The translations under genes and the position numbers were made by a program. 64,000 nucleotides of DNA from Epiperipatus broadwayi (Eukaryota > Onychophora > Udeonychophora > Euonychophora > Peripatidae), in assembly GCA_028023455.1 (NCBI GenBank), contig JAQFVV010012396.1, forward strand, positions 5,930,085 through 5,994,084. The letters run 5' to 3'. Each line of letters opens with the position of its first letter. Position 1 is the stretch's first letter. Shown piece after piece: positions 12,415 through 23,899 of this stretch. Below the pieces are notes generated by a model, which saw only the letters and a program-made list of their open reading frames with translations, searched no databases and was not told the DNA's origin.

Positions 12415-12799
12415 TATGTCTAATAAATAATTTTGAAGAAAATGATGATAGAGGGAGTTGTTAAACAAGTATAAGAATTTTTGAAAATTTATCACTTGGT
12501 TTTAGTTAAATATATAATAAAAATAAAAAAAATTTAGAAGTAATTAAGAAAATATAAGTAAAAAGATAATAATGAAATGATAACTTAAGTAGTGGAGTTT
12601 AAAAATTACAGTTTTAAAATTATAATAAATAGATTTAGAATGATTTAATAATAAAATAATATAAATAAAATTAGTTAAGAGTAGAATAATAAAATGATTC
12701 ATTTATAATAGTCAGGTTAAGATGTATGTTTTGATTATGTATATAAATATGGGTGTAGAATGTATTAATTGTATGACTATATATTTGGATATTGTAGCT

Positions 12800-12827
12800 C
12801 TGATAATGACTACAGGATACTTGAAAC
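12800..12827 (+). ncRNA. Degenerate hammerhead-like motif in PLE tail
   Basis: CTGATAATGACTAC...TTGAAAC has the spacing of a hammerhead core (CTGANGA, helix II, GAAAC) but one core base and helix II are damaged. PLEs are known to carry hammerhead ribozymes in their terminal repeats. Compare the better copy at 44356-44384. Probably inactive. Confidence 0.3.
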
Positions 12828-12860
12828 TGTAAGAGTAAAGTTTTGATCTAAAAAATAGTA

Positions 12861-14389
12861 TTGTTAAGTTATAAGAAGGTTGGAAACAGTATAATATGTA
12901 AATATAGAAATCAATACATAAGAAAAGAAGGAAGAAGTAAAATAGTGTTAATTAATAAGGAGATGAGTTAGTTAAATATTTCAAAATTAATTCTTTTGTA
13001 AATTTAATCTCAGTTGTATTCTTTTTCATTTTCAGAAAAACTTATTTGAGACCTTAATATTTAGAAGTAAGTTTTATTAACTTTTGGAGTGAGGCAATAT
13101 TCAATTTTTAACATTCTTAATATTTCACCAACAAGTATGGTTATCATTTTCAAAGGCAAAAAAAAAAATATCAGAAATGTTTTTTTAGAAATTCAAAAAG
13201 TAAATATATAAATTTAAAAAACAGACAAAAGAATTATTTTAAAAAATGTGATTGACAAATCTTCAAAAAAAAATTTTTTCCTCGCAAACATTTTCATTAA
13301 AAGATAACATGTAATAGAGCTAGTTTTTGATTGGTCCTTACATGGGAAATATATTAGTTAATCCTTGATTAGATGAGAAATGACCAAACATCCAGACTTA
13401 GATAACCTTAGCCTTTTCTTTTTTATTGGAATTAAGAGGCTGTTTTAATAGCCTTTCTTTGTAAATGTGCATAAAAATATGATAATTTAAACCAGTGCGA
13501 ACTTGAATAGTACTTTATGATCAGTCTTCAGCAATAAATATTTGACTATAGGTGAATACTCATATTATTCCAGTCGATAATGTCATTTGTATTTTTTCAA
13601 ATGTTTACAAATACTATTATTTGTAATGCTAATACATGTTTACAAACACATGAAATGAATTGCCAATTAGACAATATAAAAACTCATTTATAGTCGAACA
13701 TATTATACCAAATCTCCATACACCCAATAACTTGAGGGCATCATCAAACTAGTCTACCAATTTGGAAAATTTATTTTGTGTGAGTGAATATATGATAATC
13801 TGGACATATTTTGATATAATAATTACTCCAGATACTAACTCAGCTTAGTGTATGCGATATATAAGTTTTACACATTTCGTAGACAGATAATGGCAAACAA
13901 ATAGCAGGCAAATTTAAATAATCAAAATAATATTTATTAATTACTAAATTGAAAATGTAACATATAAGAAACAAAAAAAAAAAAAATCAATAAATTTAAA
14001 ATCAATTAATTTCAATTATGGATGGTTTTATTAACTAAATGATCCAAATATAGTTTATTATTGTCTGATATTCAATTAAGAAATCTTATTACCTTTTTAT
14101 TTCAATAGTTCTTTAAAGATAAAGGTGCAACCACTTTACCAGAATATCAAAGTATCTAAACATTTTATATTTACATTAATTCTGAACTTATACTTTAACT
14201 TGTTCTCATGTGTGTCCAACCTTGTCCAAAATAATTAGAGCAAAAAAACAAATAATATAAAAGTAATACATAAGATGTTATTCATACAACAACCTCAAAA
14301 AGAATAACCCTGATTGCTTTACCAATGGTAACTAAGATGGTATCTCTCAACTTTGCAAGAGTGTAACTTGTCAGAGGCTTTGCTGACAG
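12861..14389. other. AT-rich spacer with one TIR-element end
   Basis: No gene seen. Around 13705-13755 the string TTGAGGGCATCATCAAACTAG closely matches 24265-24290 and looks like a subterminal piece of the CCACTTGATGGCA family described at 46147. Confidence 0.45.
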
Positions 14390-14544
14390 AGATTCATAAA
14401 AATTCAACCTGAATATAGTGGTGATAAAATGGAAGGCACTAGTAACCATATAACCAGTGTAAAATAAAGACAAACCACTATTTAAAAAAAAAACATATAT
14501 ATCACTCTTTAAACAGAGATGTAGCTGCCAAAGACAAAGCTAAC

Positions 14545-14764
14545 AAACTGGGTTTGGACAAAGATAAGAAAAATTTAGACATAAAGGCCATGGAGTTGAC
14601 AAAGACTATGTTGTGGAAATGGGATGGAGCAGGATAGAAAAGAATATGGGAAAAACTTAGGGCAGGGAATGGAAAGGAAAGGTAAAGTGGCTAACAGGTT
14701 TCTCTGAGCATAGTGGTTGAGAGATTCCTGATTCTGTATAAGGAGAAATCACAGTGCAATGCAT
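14545..14764 (+). mobile_element. CR1-like LINE 3' end insertion
   Basis: This 220-bp block matches, in reverse orientation, the 3' end of the LINE at 29985-30210 (CTGGGTTTGGA, GGAAATGGGATGGAGCAGG, GGTTTCTCTGAGCATAGTGG). Copy 2 of R1 lacks it: 27330-27345 runs straight across. It is a 5'-truncated retrotransposition product. Confidence 0.85.
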
Positions 14765-15718
14765 TGAAAGCTCTGATAGATCCCAGATATTATAAAGGTG
14801 GACAATTATTTATCTCAGCACACACAACTTTCATTTACTCTACTAAAAATAATATGACAGATACTTTCATCAAGTTCAAGCCAATTGCACAAATTAAATA
14901 CTTAAAGCAGTAAACTTTTTAAAATCTAACGATTGATAAATGCATATTTGTGTAAAATCGGTGACTAATATCATCAAACAACTTTTTTAAGAGTTAATTA
15001 AAATAATGGAGAATCAAAAGAAGTAATACTCTGGCTCCAATAATAAACTTTATCTATTTCTTAAATTTAAAGAAAATTTGTAAATAATTATTTATATATG
15101 AGTATTTACTTATATAAAATACTCGACTAACATTCTGAGACAAAAAAATTTTAAAGAGCTAATTAATTAAAAAACTAATAATTCATCCATAGAGGGAAAT
15201 TAATGAAAAGCATAAAATATTTTATTAACAATACATATTAATTAATTCATACTAAACATATATGTTTATCAAGCTACAATGACTAAAGACTAGGTTACTG
15301 GGTATAAATAAAGTTCTCAAATTTTATAAGAAGACTTTTATGCTGAAGACTTTTGATTTTGAAAGTACATACTTTAATTGAGGCTTCAAATGAGTGGTAT
15401 CATTCCTTTAGTGGGTAGTTGAGAGAGAAGCTTCGGTGTTGAAGTTGTTGATCAGCAAAAAGTTTAGTAGTGAATACCCTGATGAGAATTGGAGTTATGT
15501 CAGAAGAGGTGATTTTATCATTGGGATAGCCTTTAGCCACACATACTATCAATGAAAACACTAAAAATAATTGATCCTTTCATTTTTTGGTGACTGCTTG
15601 GTTTCTGTTAAATGATCTGGTATTGCACGGTAACCGTACATTCTTCTTTGGAAAAGTTTGTGGTGATGAGTAGTGATATAATTAGAACTTCTAATTACAA
15701 AAAGTATATAATAATAAT

Positions 15719-16168
15719 TGGACTGTTCTGTGTGTTATCTTTATATTTAATGTAAATAAAGTTTAATAAAATCTTGTATTATACATACAGACGGTACATC
15801 AAAATTATTATCGGTATAAATGTACTCTGGGAAATTAGTATAAAGCTGAAAATCCAGATTTTGATATTAAGCGAGGTCATTATATTTAAATGAGCCCTAC
15901 TATGTATTATGAACTGCATAAATATAACTGGATGCATTCTAGCAGTGACAGAACAGCATCATGTAAGCAGCAATTATGCAACCTTGTAAGCAGAAAATAC
16001 AATGTGTGCTCTAATTGTTGTAAAAGTCAGCAAAATGATTAAATACTGATATTAGAATGTCTATATGTTAAAACCAAAGTAAATGAATGCACACAGATAT
16101 TTGGACATGTATATAATGTTTTTACGGATGAACAGTTTATCATGCGGCTAATTATTGGAATTGCTAGT
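15719..16168 (+). repeat. Gypsy 5' LTR, 3' part missing
   Basis: Homologous to 20350-20795 (both start TGGACTGTTCTGTGTGTTAT and contain AATAAAGTTTAATAAAATC, a likely polyadenylation region). Similarity stops at GGAATTGCT, whereas the 3' LTR runs on ~150 bp more, so the end of this LTR and the primer site have been lost by deletion. Confidence 0.8.
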
Positions 16169-16259
16169 TTGATATTAACAACATATCATCATGGAAAGTT
16201 TATGTCAAGCACATTGAGTGTTATATGATAATAAATAAAATTGAGGAAGATAGGCTCAA

Positions 16260-16798
16260 CATAGCTATGATTTTATTTGCTGTCAAGAATGTTTTACAAA
16301 TTGCAAAACAAGTATGTGACTTGAAAATTCCTGAGATTATTCCATATGAAGAGTTAAAAGAAAAATTAAATGCATATTTTCAGCTGGAAACTTTGTAATG
16401 GGTATCTCATCTGTGTTTTAGGATAAGATAATTACCTCATAAGCAGTATATAGACTAAGATATAGCACTCTGTGCACTTACTAAACAATATCAATTTGTC
16501 TCAGAATTAGAAGACATGTTGCTGGACCAATTGTTGTTTGGGATGTCTGACCATAGTCTGAGGAAATTTTGCTGGGTGAGCCAAATCTGAATTGTAAGAT
16601 AGCCCTCAGAAAATGTGTGGCACAGGAAGTAATGTTAGAAGAACCATCAGAATTTCAGACTTTAGTCAGAATGCAAAATAATTCAATTACAGTAAATAAA
16701 GCACAAGATATGAGTTTGAAAAAAATGGCAAAGGAATGTTTGATCTGTTATTGTTGTGGTGTAAAAAGCCATGTTAAGAAATTTTGGAAAATTTAAAA
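16260..16798 (+). pseudogene. Gypsy gag remnant with zinc knuckle
   Basis: Frames translate as VCDLKIPEIIPYEELKEKLNAY (capsid-type block), then FVSELEDMLLDQLLFGMSDHSLRK, and end in CYCCGVKSHVKKFWK at 16750-16796, a CCHC knuckle whose last Cys is replaced by Trp. Gag packages the element RNA. Several frameshifts break it. Confidence 0.7.
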
Positions 16799-17048
16799 TG
16801 GAGAAATGTAATATTTGTACAATTAAAGAACATTTTGCTTATGTTTCAGAAACAAAGGCAAGAGTAGTGAAATGCAGTTAAGTCTGGGCCTTAAATCATG
16901 GGGAGGCAGATTAAGAGTAAAAAATCTGTTAACAAGAATAATGGCACATATGATGACTGTATTGTGTTAGATGTTAAGAAAAATTACAATGGAAGTGGAC
17001 AGTGTTGCTGGCCTTTTTTGTTGTCATATGAAGACTGGATAAAAATTA

Positions 17049-17960
17049 ATGGCAGCAGTAAAAAAAAAATACATGCTTCAAAATACAAAGATATTAACCA
17101 CAGATGTGAATGCCAACAGAATTGACACGTGTGGGAAAGTTAATATACCTGTGAATATTAATGCTAAAGCTATTGTTTTATCATTACACATTGTGAAGAG
17201 TAACATAAGTTCTCTACTAGGAAGAAATTGTTTTTGTCCATTGGTAATATGGCTTAAAATAATTAAGAGGATTCAGTTGGAAAAAGTTAAAATGATGTTT
17301 CCCTGTTTATTTAAGCCAGGATTAGCTGAATTAAAAATATTGTTAGTGGATATTGAAATTGTAAGTGACGCTCAGCCTATAGTATGCAAACCATATAAGG
17401 TGCCATTTGCCTTAAAACCCAAAATTGAACAGACTATTGAAGATATGATCAATAAAGGGGTTTTGACTCCAGTGGTAGATTCATTATGGGCTACACCAGT
17501 ATTTGCAACTATGAAACTGGATGGGAACATTCAATCCTGTTACATTTAATAAATTCATAAGTTAAGAAACATATCCAGCCCCAAGTTTATACAAAGTTTT
17601 AGCATCACTTTAGAAGGCAGTATTTTTCACAAAAATTGATTTAAAGTCAGCTTTTCATCAAATACCTGTTATGGACAGAATTGTTGAATTGCTAACAATC
17701 AGTATTCATCTGGGACTTTATAAGTGCAACAACTTGCTTTATGGGATTACAGTTTCTCTAAACATGTTTCAAACAAAAAGGGATGGTTTATTTCAAGGCA
17801 TGGAAGGAGTTATTCCTTATTTAAATAACATTTTAATAACTGCTTAAACATAAAGTGAATTGGAAACTTGCATGTTGAATGTTTGTATGAGACTGGACAA
17901 AGTCGGAGATATAATCCTTGTAAATGTATATGGATTACAAGTGAAATTAAATTTCTGGGC
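17049..17960 (+). pseudogene. Gypsy protease-to-reverse transcriptase region
   Basis: The 166-codon frame 17049-17549 covers the protease-RT linker (SSLLGRNCFCPL), CKPYKVPFALKPKIEQTIEDM and KGVLTPVVDSLWATPVF, classic Gypsy RT N-terminus. It continues in other frames as KIDLKSAFHQIPV (motif A) and YLNNILI (17818-17835), where the catalytic YLDD has lost both aspartates. The RT/RNase H connection continues to the MITE at 17992. Confidence 0.85.
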
Positions 17961-17991
17961 CATGTAATATACCAGAAAGGAAATACTTTAA

Positions 17992-18112
17992 AACAGGCAA
18001 AACTCTCCATACAGTAGGCACTAGATGGGGATTTATGCATAAGCCTTTTGGCATCCATTGATTACTCTGGTTAGCACTGAGTGGCACTACTGTATGGAGA
18101 GTTTTGCCTGTT
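17992..18112. mobile_element. 121-bp MITE with TTAA target duplication
   Basis: Ends AACAGGCAAAACTCTCCATA / its reverse complement match without error over about 26 bp (17992-18018 and 18086-18112) and TTAA flanks both sides (17988-17991, 18113-18116). TTAA duplication is the habit of piggyBac and Kolobok-type elements. It sits inside the Gypsy RT and is therefore younger than that insertion. Diverged relatives lie at 26434-26556 and 37485-37675. Confidence 0.88.
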
Positions 18113-18289
18113 TTAATAACAGTTATGTACTAGCATAAGAAATAGTGATCATGTGAAAATTATTTAATGTGGGAAAAATTAGAGCTGTTAAAAATGCTTC
18201 AAAACCTAGGAGCGTAAAAGATTTGCAGGCATTTCTATGATTGCTCAACTTTTTTTGAGAGTTTTCTGAAAGGGAAGTCACATGTCTAC

Positions 18290-18860
18290 TTGCACATTAT
18301 AACAGTGACCAGGAAGTGATTATTACAACCAATGCTTCAGATTTTAGAATAGAAACTGTCATGTCACATCGCTGTTATACAGGAGAAGACTATTGCAGGG
18401 GTCCCCAACCCTATTCCTGTGGGCACCATGGCGCCTGCAGATCATTTTACATGTGCCTGCCACTATCCTAACACAATAAAAAATTATTTATCTGATACAA
18501 ATAAATTTAATTTTTAAAATGTCTTATAAATTATTGTATTATATTGTAATCAAATTGTAGGGCATACTATATTTTTACACTGTAAATAAATACTTTTTTA
18601 TACATTATGTATATTATTAACAATATCCAACTATAAATTTACATTGAAAAAATAAATGATGCCTGCCACTTGGCCGATATTATAGAACGTGCTCTTAAGT
18701 GCAAAAAGGTTGGGGACCCCTGCTCTATTGCATATGCCTCAAGGATGTTAACAGCTGCTAAAAAAATATAGTCAACTTGACAAAGTGTTGGCTATAATAT
18801 TTGCTGTTAAAAAGTATCATCAATACATGTATGGACATAAATTCTTTATATGAATCATCA
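18290..18860 (+). pseudogene. Gypsy RNase H remnant, split by a hAT element
   Basis: Before the insertion the frame gives ITTNASDF (TDASxxG-like); after it come IAYASRMLTAA, YSQLDK and VLAIIFAVKKYHQYMYGHKF, the Gypsy RNase H signature. The hAT element occupies 18396-18722 and its removal restores homology. Confidence 0.75.
18396..18722. mobile_element. 327-bp non-autonomous hAT element
   Basis: TIRs are CAGGGGTCCCCAACC at 18396 and GGTTGGGGACCCCTG ending 18722, an exact 15-bp pair. The flanks GACTATTG (18388-18395) and CTCTATTG (18723-18730) form an 8-bp target duplication with two mismatches, as expected for hAT. There is no transposase; the interior is mostly AT-rich. It is inserted in the RNase H region of the Gypsy element. 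Confidence 0.93.
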
Positions 18861-19379
18861 TCCATTACTGGGAATTTTTGGACATGATAAGAAAACTCCC
18901 GAACATGCCAACCAACATTTGATTTAATAGATTAATTTGTTATCAGCATAGGATTACATCTTAATTTACAAGCCCAGAAAGGAAATTACTCATGCCAATG
19001 TTTTATTGGGTTAGCCGGATGCTTGTGAATTCCAGAAAAAATGTATAGAAATAAATTGATACTTGGAAACAAAAAACAGTAAATAGCTCCATGGTTGAAA
19101 AGTGGACTAATAATGATCCTGAATATAAAAGCTTGAGAAATTTGGATGGCACAAAAGTCAACCAAATTTATGTTGCAAGACCTATTTGGAATGCTTGTGA
19201 ATGCCTATCTATGTGTACTGGCTGTATTCTAAGGATGGATGAAATGCTCATACCATCAAGTTGAAAAGAAGTACTGAGTTTGCAACACCAAGGATATTCA
19301 GGCATAGTATTAATGAAAGCCTTAGCTCATTCATATGTGTGAACAAATGATTAAAAACTGTTGAATGCCAGTCTCCTGC

Positions 19380-19800
19380 TGATTTACCTGCAAAAACTTT
19401 TGATTAATGTGAAAAAGCAATATCCCCATGGCAGTGCTTATATTTAGACTAGCCAGGTCCAATGAACAGATATATCTTCCTAGTTGTAATTTTTTCTTAT
19501 TCAAAATGGGAAAAATATAAGCTTGTTAAAAACCCAAGTGCAGAATGTACTATTCATGCATTAAATCTTTGCAGGCCAAGGTTTTCCAGAAACAACAGTG
19601 TCAGACAATGGGACAGGATTTACATTGCAAGAGTTCCAAAAGTTTTTATCCAATAAAGAGGTAAAACATAGAACTACCCCTTATTATCCAGAATCAAATG
19701 GTTTGGTTGAAAAGCAGTGCAATATTTGAGAGAAGTACTTAATAAAACATTTTACAGAGACATACATGACACAATGTTTTATCAACATTTCATTACTAGT
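19380..19800 (+). pseudogene. Gypsy integrase core remnant
   Basis: Translations in two frames give GPMNRYIFLVVIFSYSKW (first Asp replaced by the MNRY context), then VSDNGTGF (second catalytic Asp), LSNKEVKHRTTPYYPESNGLVEKQ (catalytic Glu), the classic DDE retroviral-type integrase. Frameshift near 19590. Inactive. Confidence 0.85.
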
Positions 19801-20349
19801 GGGTTGACAATAAACACCAGCTGAACTCTTGTTTTGTCACAAGTGTTGCACACACCAAAGTGTTAATGGATAAAAGTTAGTGTGAATACTAATTTTGAGG
19901 TTGAAAAGTTTAAAATAGGCAATCTAGTAAGGAAATGTTTTCCTGCTGTTGTCATGAAAATCCTAAATATATTTGATTAGTTAAACTGAGTAATGAAAAA
20001 ATTCTGAAGAGAATGTCAATCATTTCTGATTTCACAGAATGAAATAATAGAGCAAATAATGCCCAAACTATGTGACCAATGGACTGTGGACTTTTAATGA
20101 AAAAGAGGAGCATGCTACCATTTCTTCCAGATTAAAAAACAAAGGAGCATCAATAATTAACCAAGCTGTTCAACCATATCTAACAGGAATAAGTACGCAG
20201 GCAGTTGATCAGATGGTGCAAGCAGATCCAAAGGATGTCAAGGATAATCAAGAGCAAGATTTACCTTCCACCAGAGTTCGACAACAACCAATAAGATTGC
20301 AAGATTATTTTTTGTATCAGGTAGAGTATTTTCTAGAGTGGAGGAAGAA

Positions 20350-20941
20350 TGGACTGTTCTGTGTGTTATATGTAAATTTATTGTAAATAAAGTTTAATAA
20401 AATCTTGTATTATACATGCAGACAGTACATTAAAATTATTATCAGTAATATGGATTTTGATATTCAGCATGGTCAATATATTTAAATAAGTCCTACTATG
20501 TATTCTGAACAGCATAAATATAATCATATACATTTTAGTAGTGGCAAAACAGCATTTGTACAATCATATGAATAGTATTTGTGCAACCTTATAAGCAGAA
20601 AAGACAATGGGTGTACTAATTATCATAGAAGTCAGTGAAATGGTTAATTAAAGACTGATATTAGAAATGAGATTAGAATTAGAATGTCTGTATGTTAAAA
20701 CCAAAGTAAATGGATGCACACAGATATTTAGACTTGTATATATATATATATGTGCATATGAATAATTTATCATGCAGCTAATTATTGGAATTGCTTAAAG
20801 AAGCTAAAGTGGTTTCACTTATTTTATTTTATTATTCTTTACTTTATTAGCAAGTGAATAAACTTGTTTTTATTACTCCAGTTAGTGTTTGTTTTTTTAT
20901 TAAATTATTGTTGCTACATATACAGTTGGTAAACATAAATT
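20350..20941 (+). repeat. Gypsy 3' LTR (continues at 22135-22152)
   Basis: Starts TGGACTGTTCTGTG as the 5' LTR does. After the nested element 20942-22126 and its second CATAAATT copy, the LTR resumes for 18 bp to ATAGCA at 22152. The rebuilt length is ~610 bp with TG...CA ends. Confidence 0.75.
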
Positions 20942-22126
20942 GGTACTAATCAGTACATCAGGCCAGCCACTTGGTGGTATTGCTTCTCTGCTAAAAACAC
21001 ACAATTATATTGATCCAGGGCTGACGATTTTTAAATTATTTTTTACATTTTCTCCAACTTCTGTAAAATTATTTTTATATTTTTTCCACTTTTGTTAAAA
21101 ACATTTTGACATTTGATACAACTTTTTTACTAATCTTTTGACATTTGATACGACTTTTTTTTACCAATATTTTGATACTCTTGTAAATAATTTACAATAC
21201 AAGATTTTAATCAAATATTTGTACATTTTCTTTTCAAAAATGGCAAAATTAAAAACATTGCATAATATAAATAAAGCCAAAAAAAATCGCCTTATAGTTG
21301 CCATATTTTAAAAACAAAAAAGAAAACCAAAGTTGAAAAAGTCAAAAGTTTTGATCTTAGTTTTTGCGGGGAGATGGGAAGAAATAATTTGTCGTCACTG
21401 AGACAAAAGTTATTTTTGGTTTGTTTTTATTTTTAAAAAAAGATTAATAAGAATTGGTTTTAAAAAGAAAAGTTTTACTATATCAGCGGTATACAAATAA
21501 AAACGAAACAAAAATTGTTGTATAGCCATCGCCGTATTTTTTTTAAAAAAAAAAAAAAAGTTGAAAAAGTCAAAAGTTTTGATCTTATTTTGATATTTTT
21601 TTTTTGGGGGGGGGGGTTGACAAATAATTTGTCATCACTGATCAAACCAAGTTTATAATTTTCAAAACTAGGTGCAACCTCAGATATTTTATTTGTCTCA
21701 TAATTTACGTGGCTATTCGTGTGAGTTCTGGGAAAAGGTGCTTGGCCATGACCTTTTGCAATTTTTCCACCTTTCAAAATTTGTAGGAAAGCATGGCATA
21801 TTGTGTAGGGTGTAAGATCTTTAATTAGAATTTATGTTACAACAGTTATGGCTACTTGAATTCCCTATATCCTCACATCATACAATAGCAATCTGTTAAG
21901 TGTGCGTGTTTGCATAATGTCACAAAGCACATTAGCAGGCCGTAATATTGGCATGCAATGCTATATATGCTTGCAGCAGCTAATATGAACAGTACTACTG
22001 TTCTATAGGCTGTAAGTTTTTTTGCAAAAGCACAGAAATATTGGGCCATGTTAAATGGCATATTTCTGTGTTTTAGCAGAGAAATAATGGCACCTACACA
22101 GCTGGCCTGGCAGACCAATTAGTACC
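20942..22126. mobile_element. 1185-bp TIR element, GGTA ends, 8-bp TSD
   Basis: Left end GGTACTAAT..CAGGCCAGC and right end (reverse complement) GGTACTAATTGG..CAGGCCAGC form imperfect TIRs of ~60 bp containing TTCTCTGCTAAAA. A perfect 8-bp duplication CATAAATT flanks it (20934-20941 and 22127-22134). Inside are degenerate repeats around GACATTTGATAC and GTCAAAAGTTTTGATCTTA (21339 and 21568). No transposase frame is visible. It shares end sequence with 43067, 46147 and 48055. Confidence 0.9.
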
Positions 22127-22473
22127 CATAAATTTTATCCCTTTATATAGCAATAATAGTCCATGTTCACTAAGGAATTTAAGTGAATAGTGAATCAGTA
22201 TTAATTAAAAATAGCTATTAATTAAATTCTTAACATTCCAAACAAATTACTTTTTTTGCAATGCTGAAGTTTTTATTATAACAGATTAAAATTTAAAACT
22301 AGATTAGGCATTGTTCTATGAAGTTTTAAAATTCTTATACAAAAGAAAAGGAATTTATTTATAAAATTTACTTTTTTAAAAACAAAAATTTACATTATTT
22401 TTTTTACACAAAATTATTTTATCTATTTATATGATGTGCACATGTGTTCGCACTTTTTCGGTACATGTTTAAT

Positions 22474-22553
22474 ATATATGGGATTCAAACTCAGACTTTC
22501 ACATGACCCTCAGCTCTCCATGCCATCTTATATTTCTAACCCACTTGATCACA
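22474..22553 (-). mobile_element. Minimal tRNA-derived SINE insertion
   Basis: An ~80-bp head matching the array heads at 6996-9113 sits between near-identical flanks GTACATGTTTAAT (22461-22473) and GTACATGTTCAAT (22554-22566). R1 copy 2 has a single TACATGTTTAAT at 28698-28709, i.e. the empty site. On the minus strand it carries a TGGGTTAGAA-type A box and GTTTGAATCC (B box with one change). It shows that the head alone can mobilise. Confidence 0.85.
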
Positions 22554-22849
22554 GTACATGTTCAATTAATTTTAAAAAATTGGCAAAATTTTAAAATAAA
22601 TTTACAAATAGAAATTTTAGCTGAAATCCTCCTCAAATATATATATTTCAGATGTAGCAAAGCATTCATCTCAACTGCCCCAACCAGTCATCAAAAAAAA
22701 AGTTCATTTCTTTCTCTTTTTTTCACATTTAAATTTAATATTAGAGTTATAAATTTTGCCTTTTGTTTGTGCTGCTATCTGTCCACCAAATTCTCTAACC
22801 ACTAACATTACTTTTACTATTTTCCGTAAATCTAATCCTATCTTTCTTT

Positions 22850-23892
22850 TCTCCTTGATTTCTATCTGGAGGTTATTTTTTCTTCTTTGCCATTTTAATC
22901 TGATAGCTTAATTTAATCATACTCAGGGTTTTCATAAAACTATTAACTCCTATATTCTGTTTTTTTATTCTGTAGGTATCGATATTATAACTAAAGAAAT
23001 GAAAATGGCTGAAAACACTCACACCTTGTCAGTCTTGGTACGTTATAAACTTTCTTTTTACATAACACAGTTCACTGTTACTTTCTAAATGAGTCTGGAA
23101 TTGTTTTTCATTTTCTTTTCTTATTATTTCTTTATTCTGTGTTTTCTTTATTTTTATTTTATCTTTTAATCATCCTGGACCCTGTCTTCTTTAAGCACTT
23201 TCAACTGATGTTGCAAAACTTCATGTATTTGCTTACTATTCTCCCATATCCCATCTGTCTGTGCTATTCTTTCTTCTACATTGTTCACACTAACACTGTA
23301 TTTATCTCTTTTCTCATATCATTTCTAATCAGATCATCTTTCATGTCTTCTTTCCTATCATTCTCAGAATCTTCTTTAACCTCGCTAACATTTTTTTTAC
23401 AGCCTCTACTTTTATTATTTCAGTATTAATAACTTCTTTTATGAGCTTTTCTCTTATACTTTCTAATATTATATCTTTTCTAACTTCATTAATATTTTCT
23501 TTCACTATCTTTACCTCTTGCTATACTTCTTCGATATTTAGTTTCTTTACTATTTCTATTGCATTTTACGTCTGATTTGCCCTATCCCTCATCTCTTGCT
23601 TCATATTTTCCATCTTTTTTATTATTTGAAATTGACATTCTTTCATTTCTTGTTTATTTTAATTTATTTCTAACATCATTTGAAGTTGATTTTCTTTTAT
23701 TTCTTGCTGACTATTGTTAAGCATTTGTATTATAATATTAGCCAGCATTTTTATCTCTGATATTTTATTTATTCTCTCTACTACTTCTGGATTTTTAAAT
23801 GTGATGGGGCTATTTTCTTTCCATCTCATCTCCTCAGGTGTCACACTATCACTGCTATCTTCAGCTGCCATGTTACGAACATACAATATCAA
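22850..23892 (-). pseudogene. Coiled-coil gag-like (or ORF1-like) remnant
   Basis: On the minus strand a frame starts MAAEDSSDSVTPEEMRWKEN (Met at 23871) and runs as a Lys/Glu/Ile-rich coiled coil (EVVERINKISEIKMLANIIIQMLNN, then QEMKECQFQIIKKMENMKQEM, INEVRKDIILESIREKL) with several stops to ~23100. Low complexity of this kind is common in Gag of Gypsy/BEL elements and ORF1 of LINEs. No zinc knuckle or RT is adjacent, so the class is undecided. Confidence 0.5.
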
Positions 23893-23899
23893 AGACGCT

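Larger units (their letters stand above)
11100..12860 (+). mobile_element. Penelope-like retroelement (PLE), decayed
   Basis: RT motifs appear in order in broken frames: DVVSVYMNINVEEAIELA (motif A), YYKQRKGLQIERALSGGLHNIYI (motif B, degenerate), RYIDDYLLIF (motif C; YIDD at 11472-11483), and LDILLKK. A GIY-YIG endonuclease follows (GVYKIECKSC starting at 12102, then YAGKT, then IYLHLLETGHRF near 12230). RT plus C-terminal GIY-YIG is diagnostic of PLEs. Stops and frameshifts at about 11431, 11598, 11673, 11936 and 12070 make it inactive. The coding part ends at 12412; a 3' tail with a hairpin-like motif reaches ~12860. Confidence 0.85.
15719..22152 (+). mobile_element. Gypsy-type LTR retrotransposon, broken and nested
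   Basis: It starts TGGACTG at 15719 and ends ATAGCA at 22152, flanked by ATAAT on both sides (15714-15718, 22153-22157). R1 copy 2 shows the empty site with one ATAAT at 28283-28288. Direct repeats 15719-16168 and 20350-20795 are the LTRs. Between them lie gag, protease/RT, RNase H and integrase remnants in the canonical Gypsy order. A TTAA MITE (17992-18112), a hAT element (18396-18722) and a GGTA-TIR element (20942-22126) are inserted within it. Many stops; inactive. Confidence 0.9.
14390..22680 (+). repeat. Dispersed repeat R1, copy 1, with nested insertions
   Basis: Segments 14390-14544, 14765-15718, 22153-22473 and 22554-22680 align in order with 27175-28825. The intervening blocks are insertions absent from copy 2: a CR1-like 3' end, a Gypsy element that itself holds three DNA elements, and a SINE head. 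No coding signature is visible in R1 itself; its class is unknown. Confidence 0.85.

Noticed and set aside
14282-14473. 63-codon minus-strand frame as a gene
   Set aside because: It overlaps the start of repeat R1 and is not kept in R1 copy 2.
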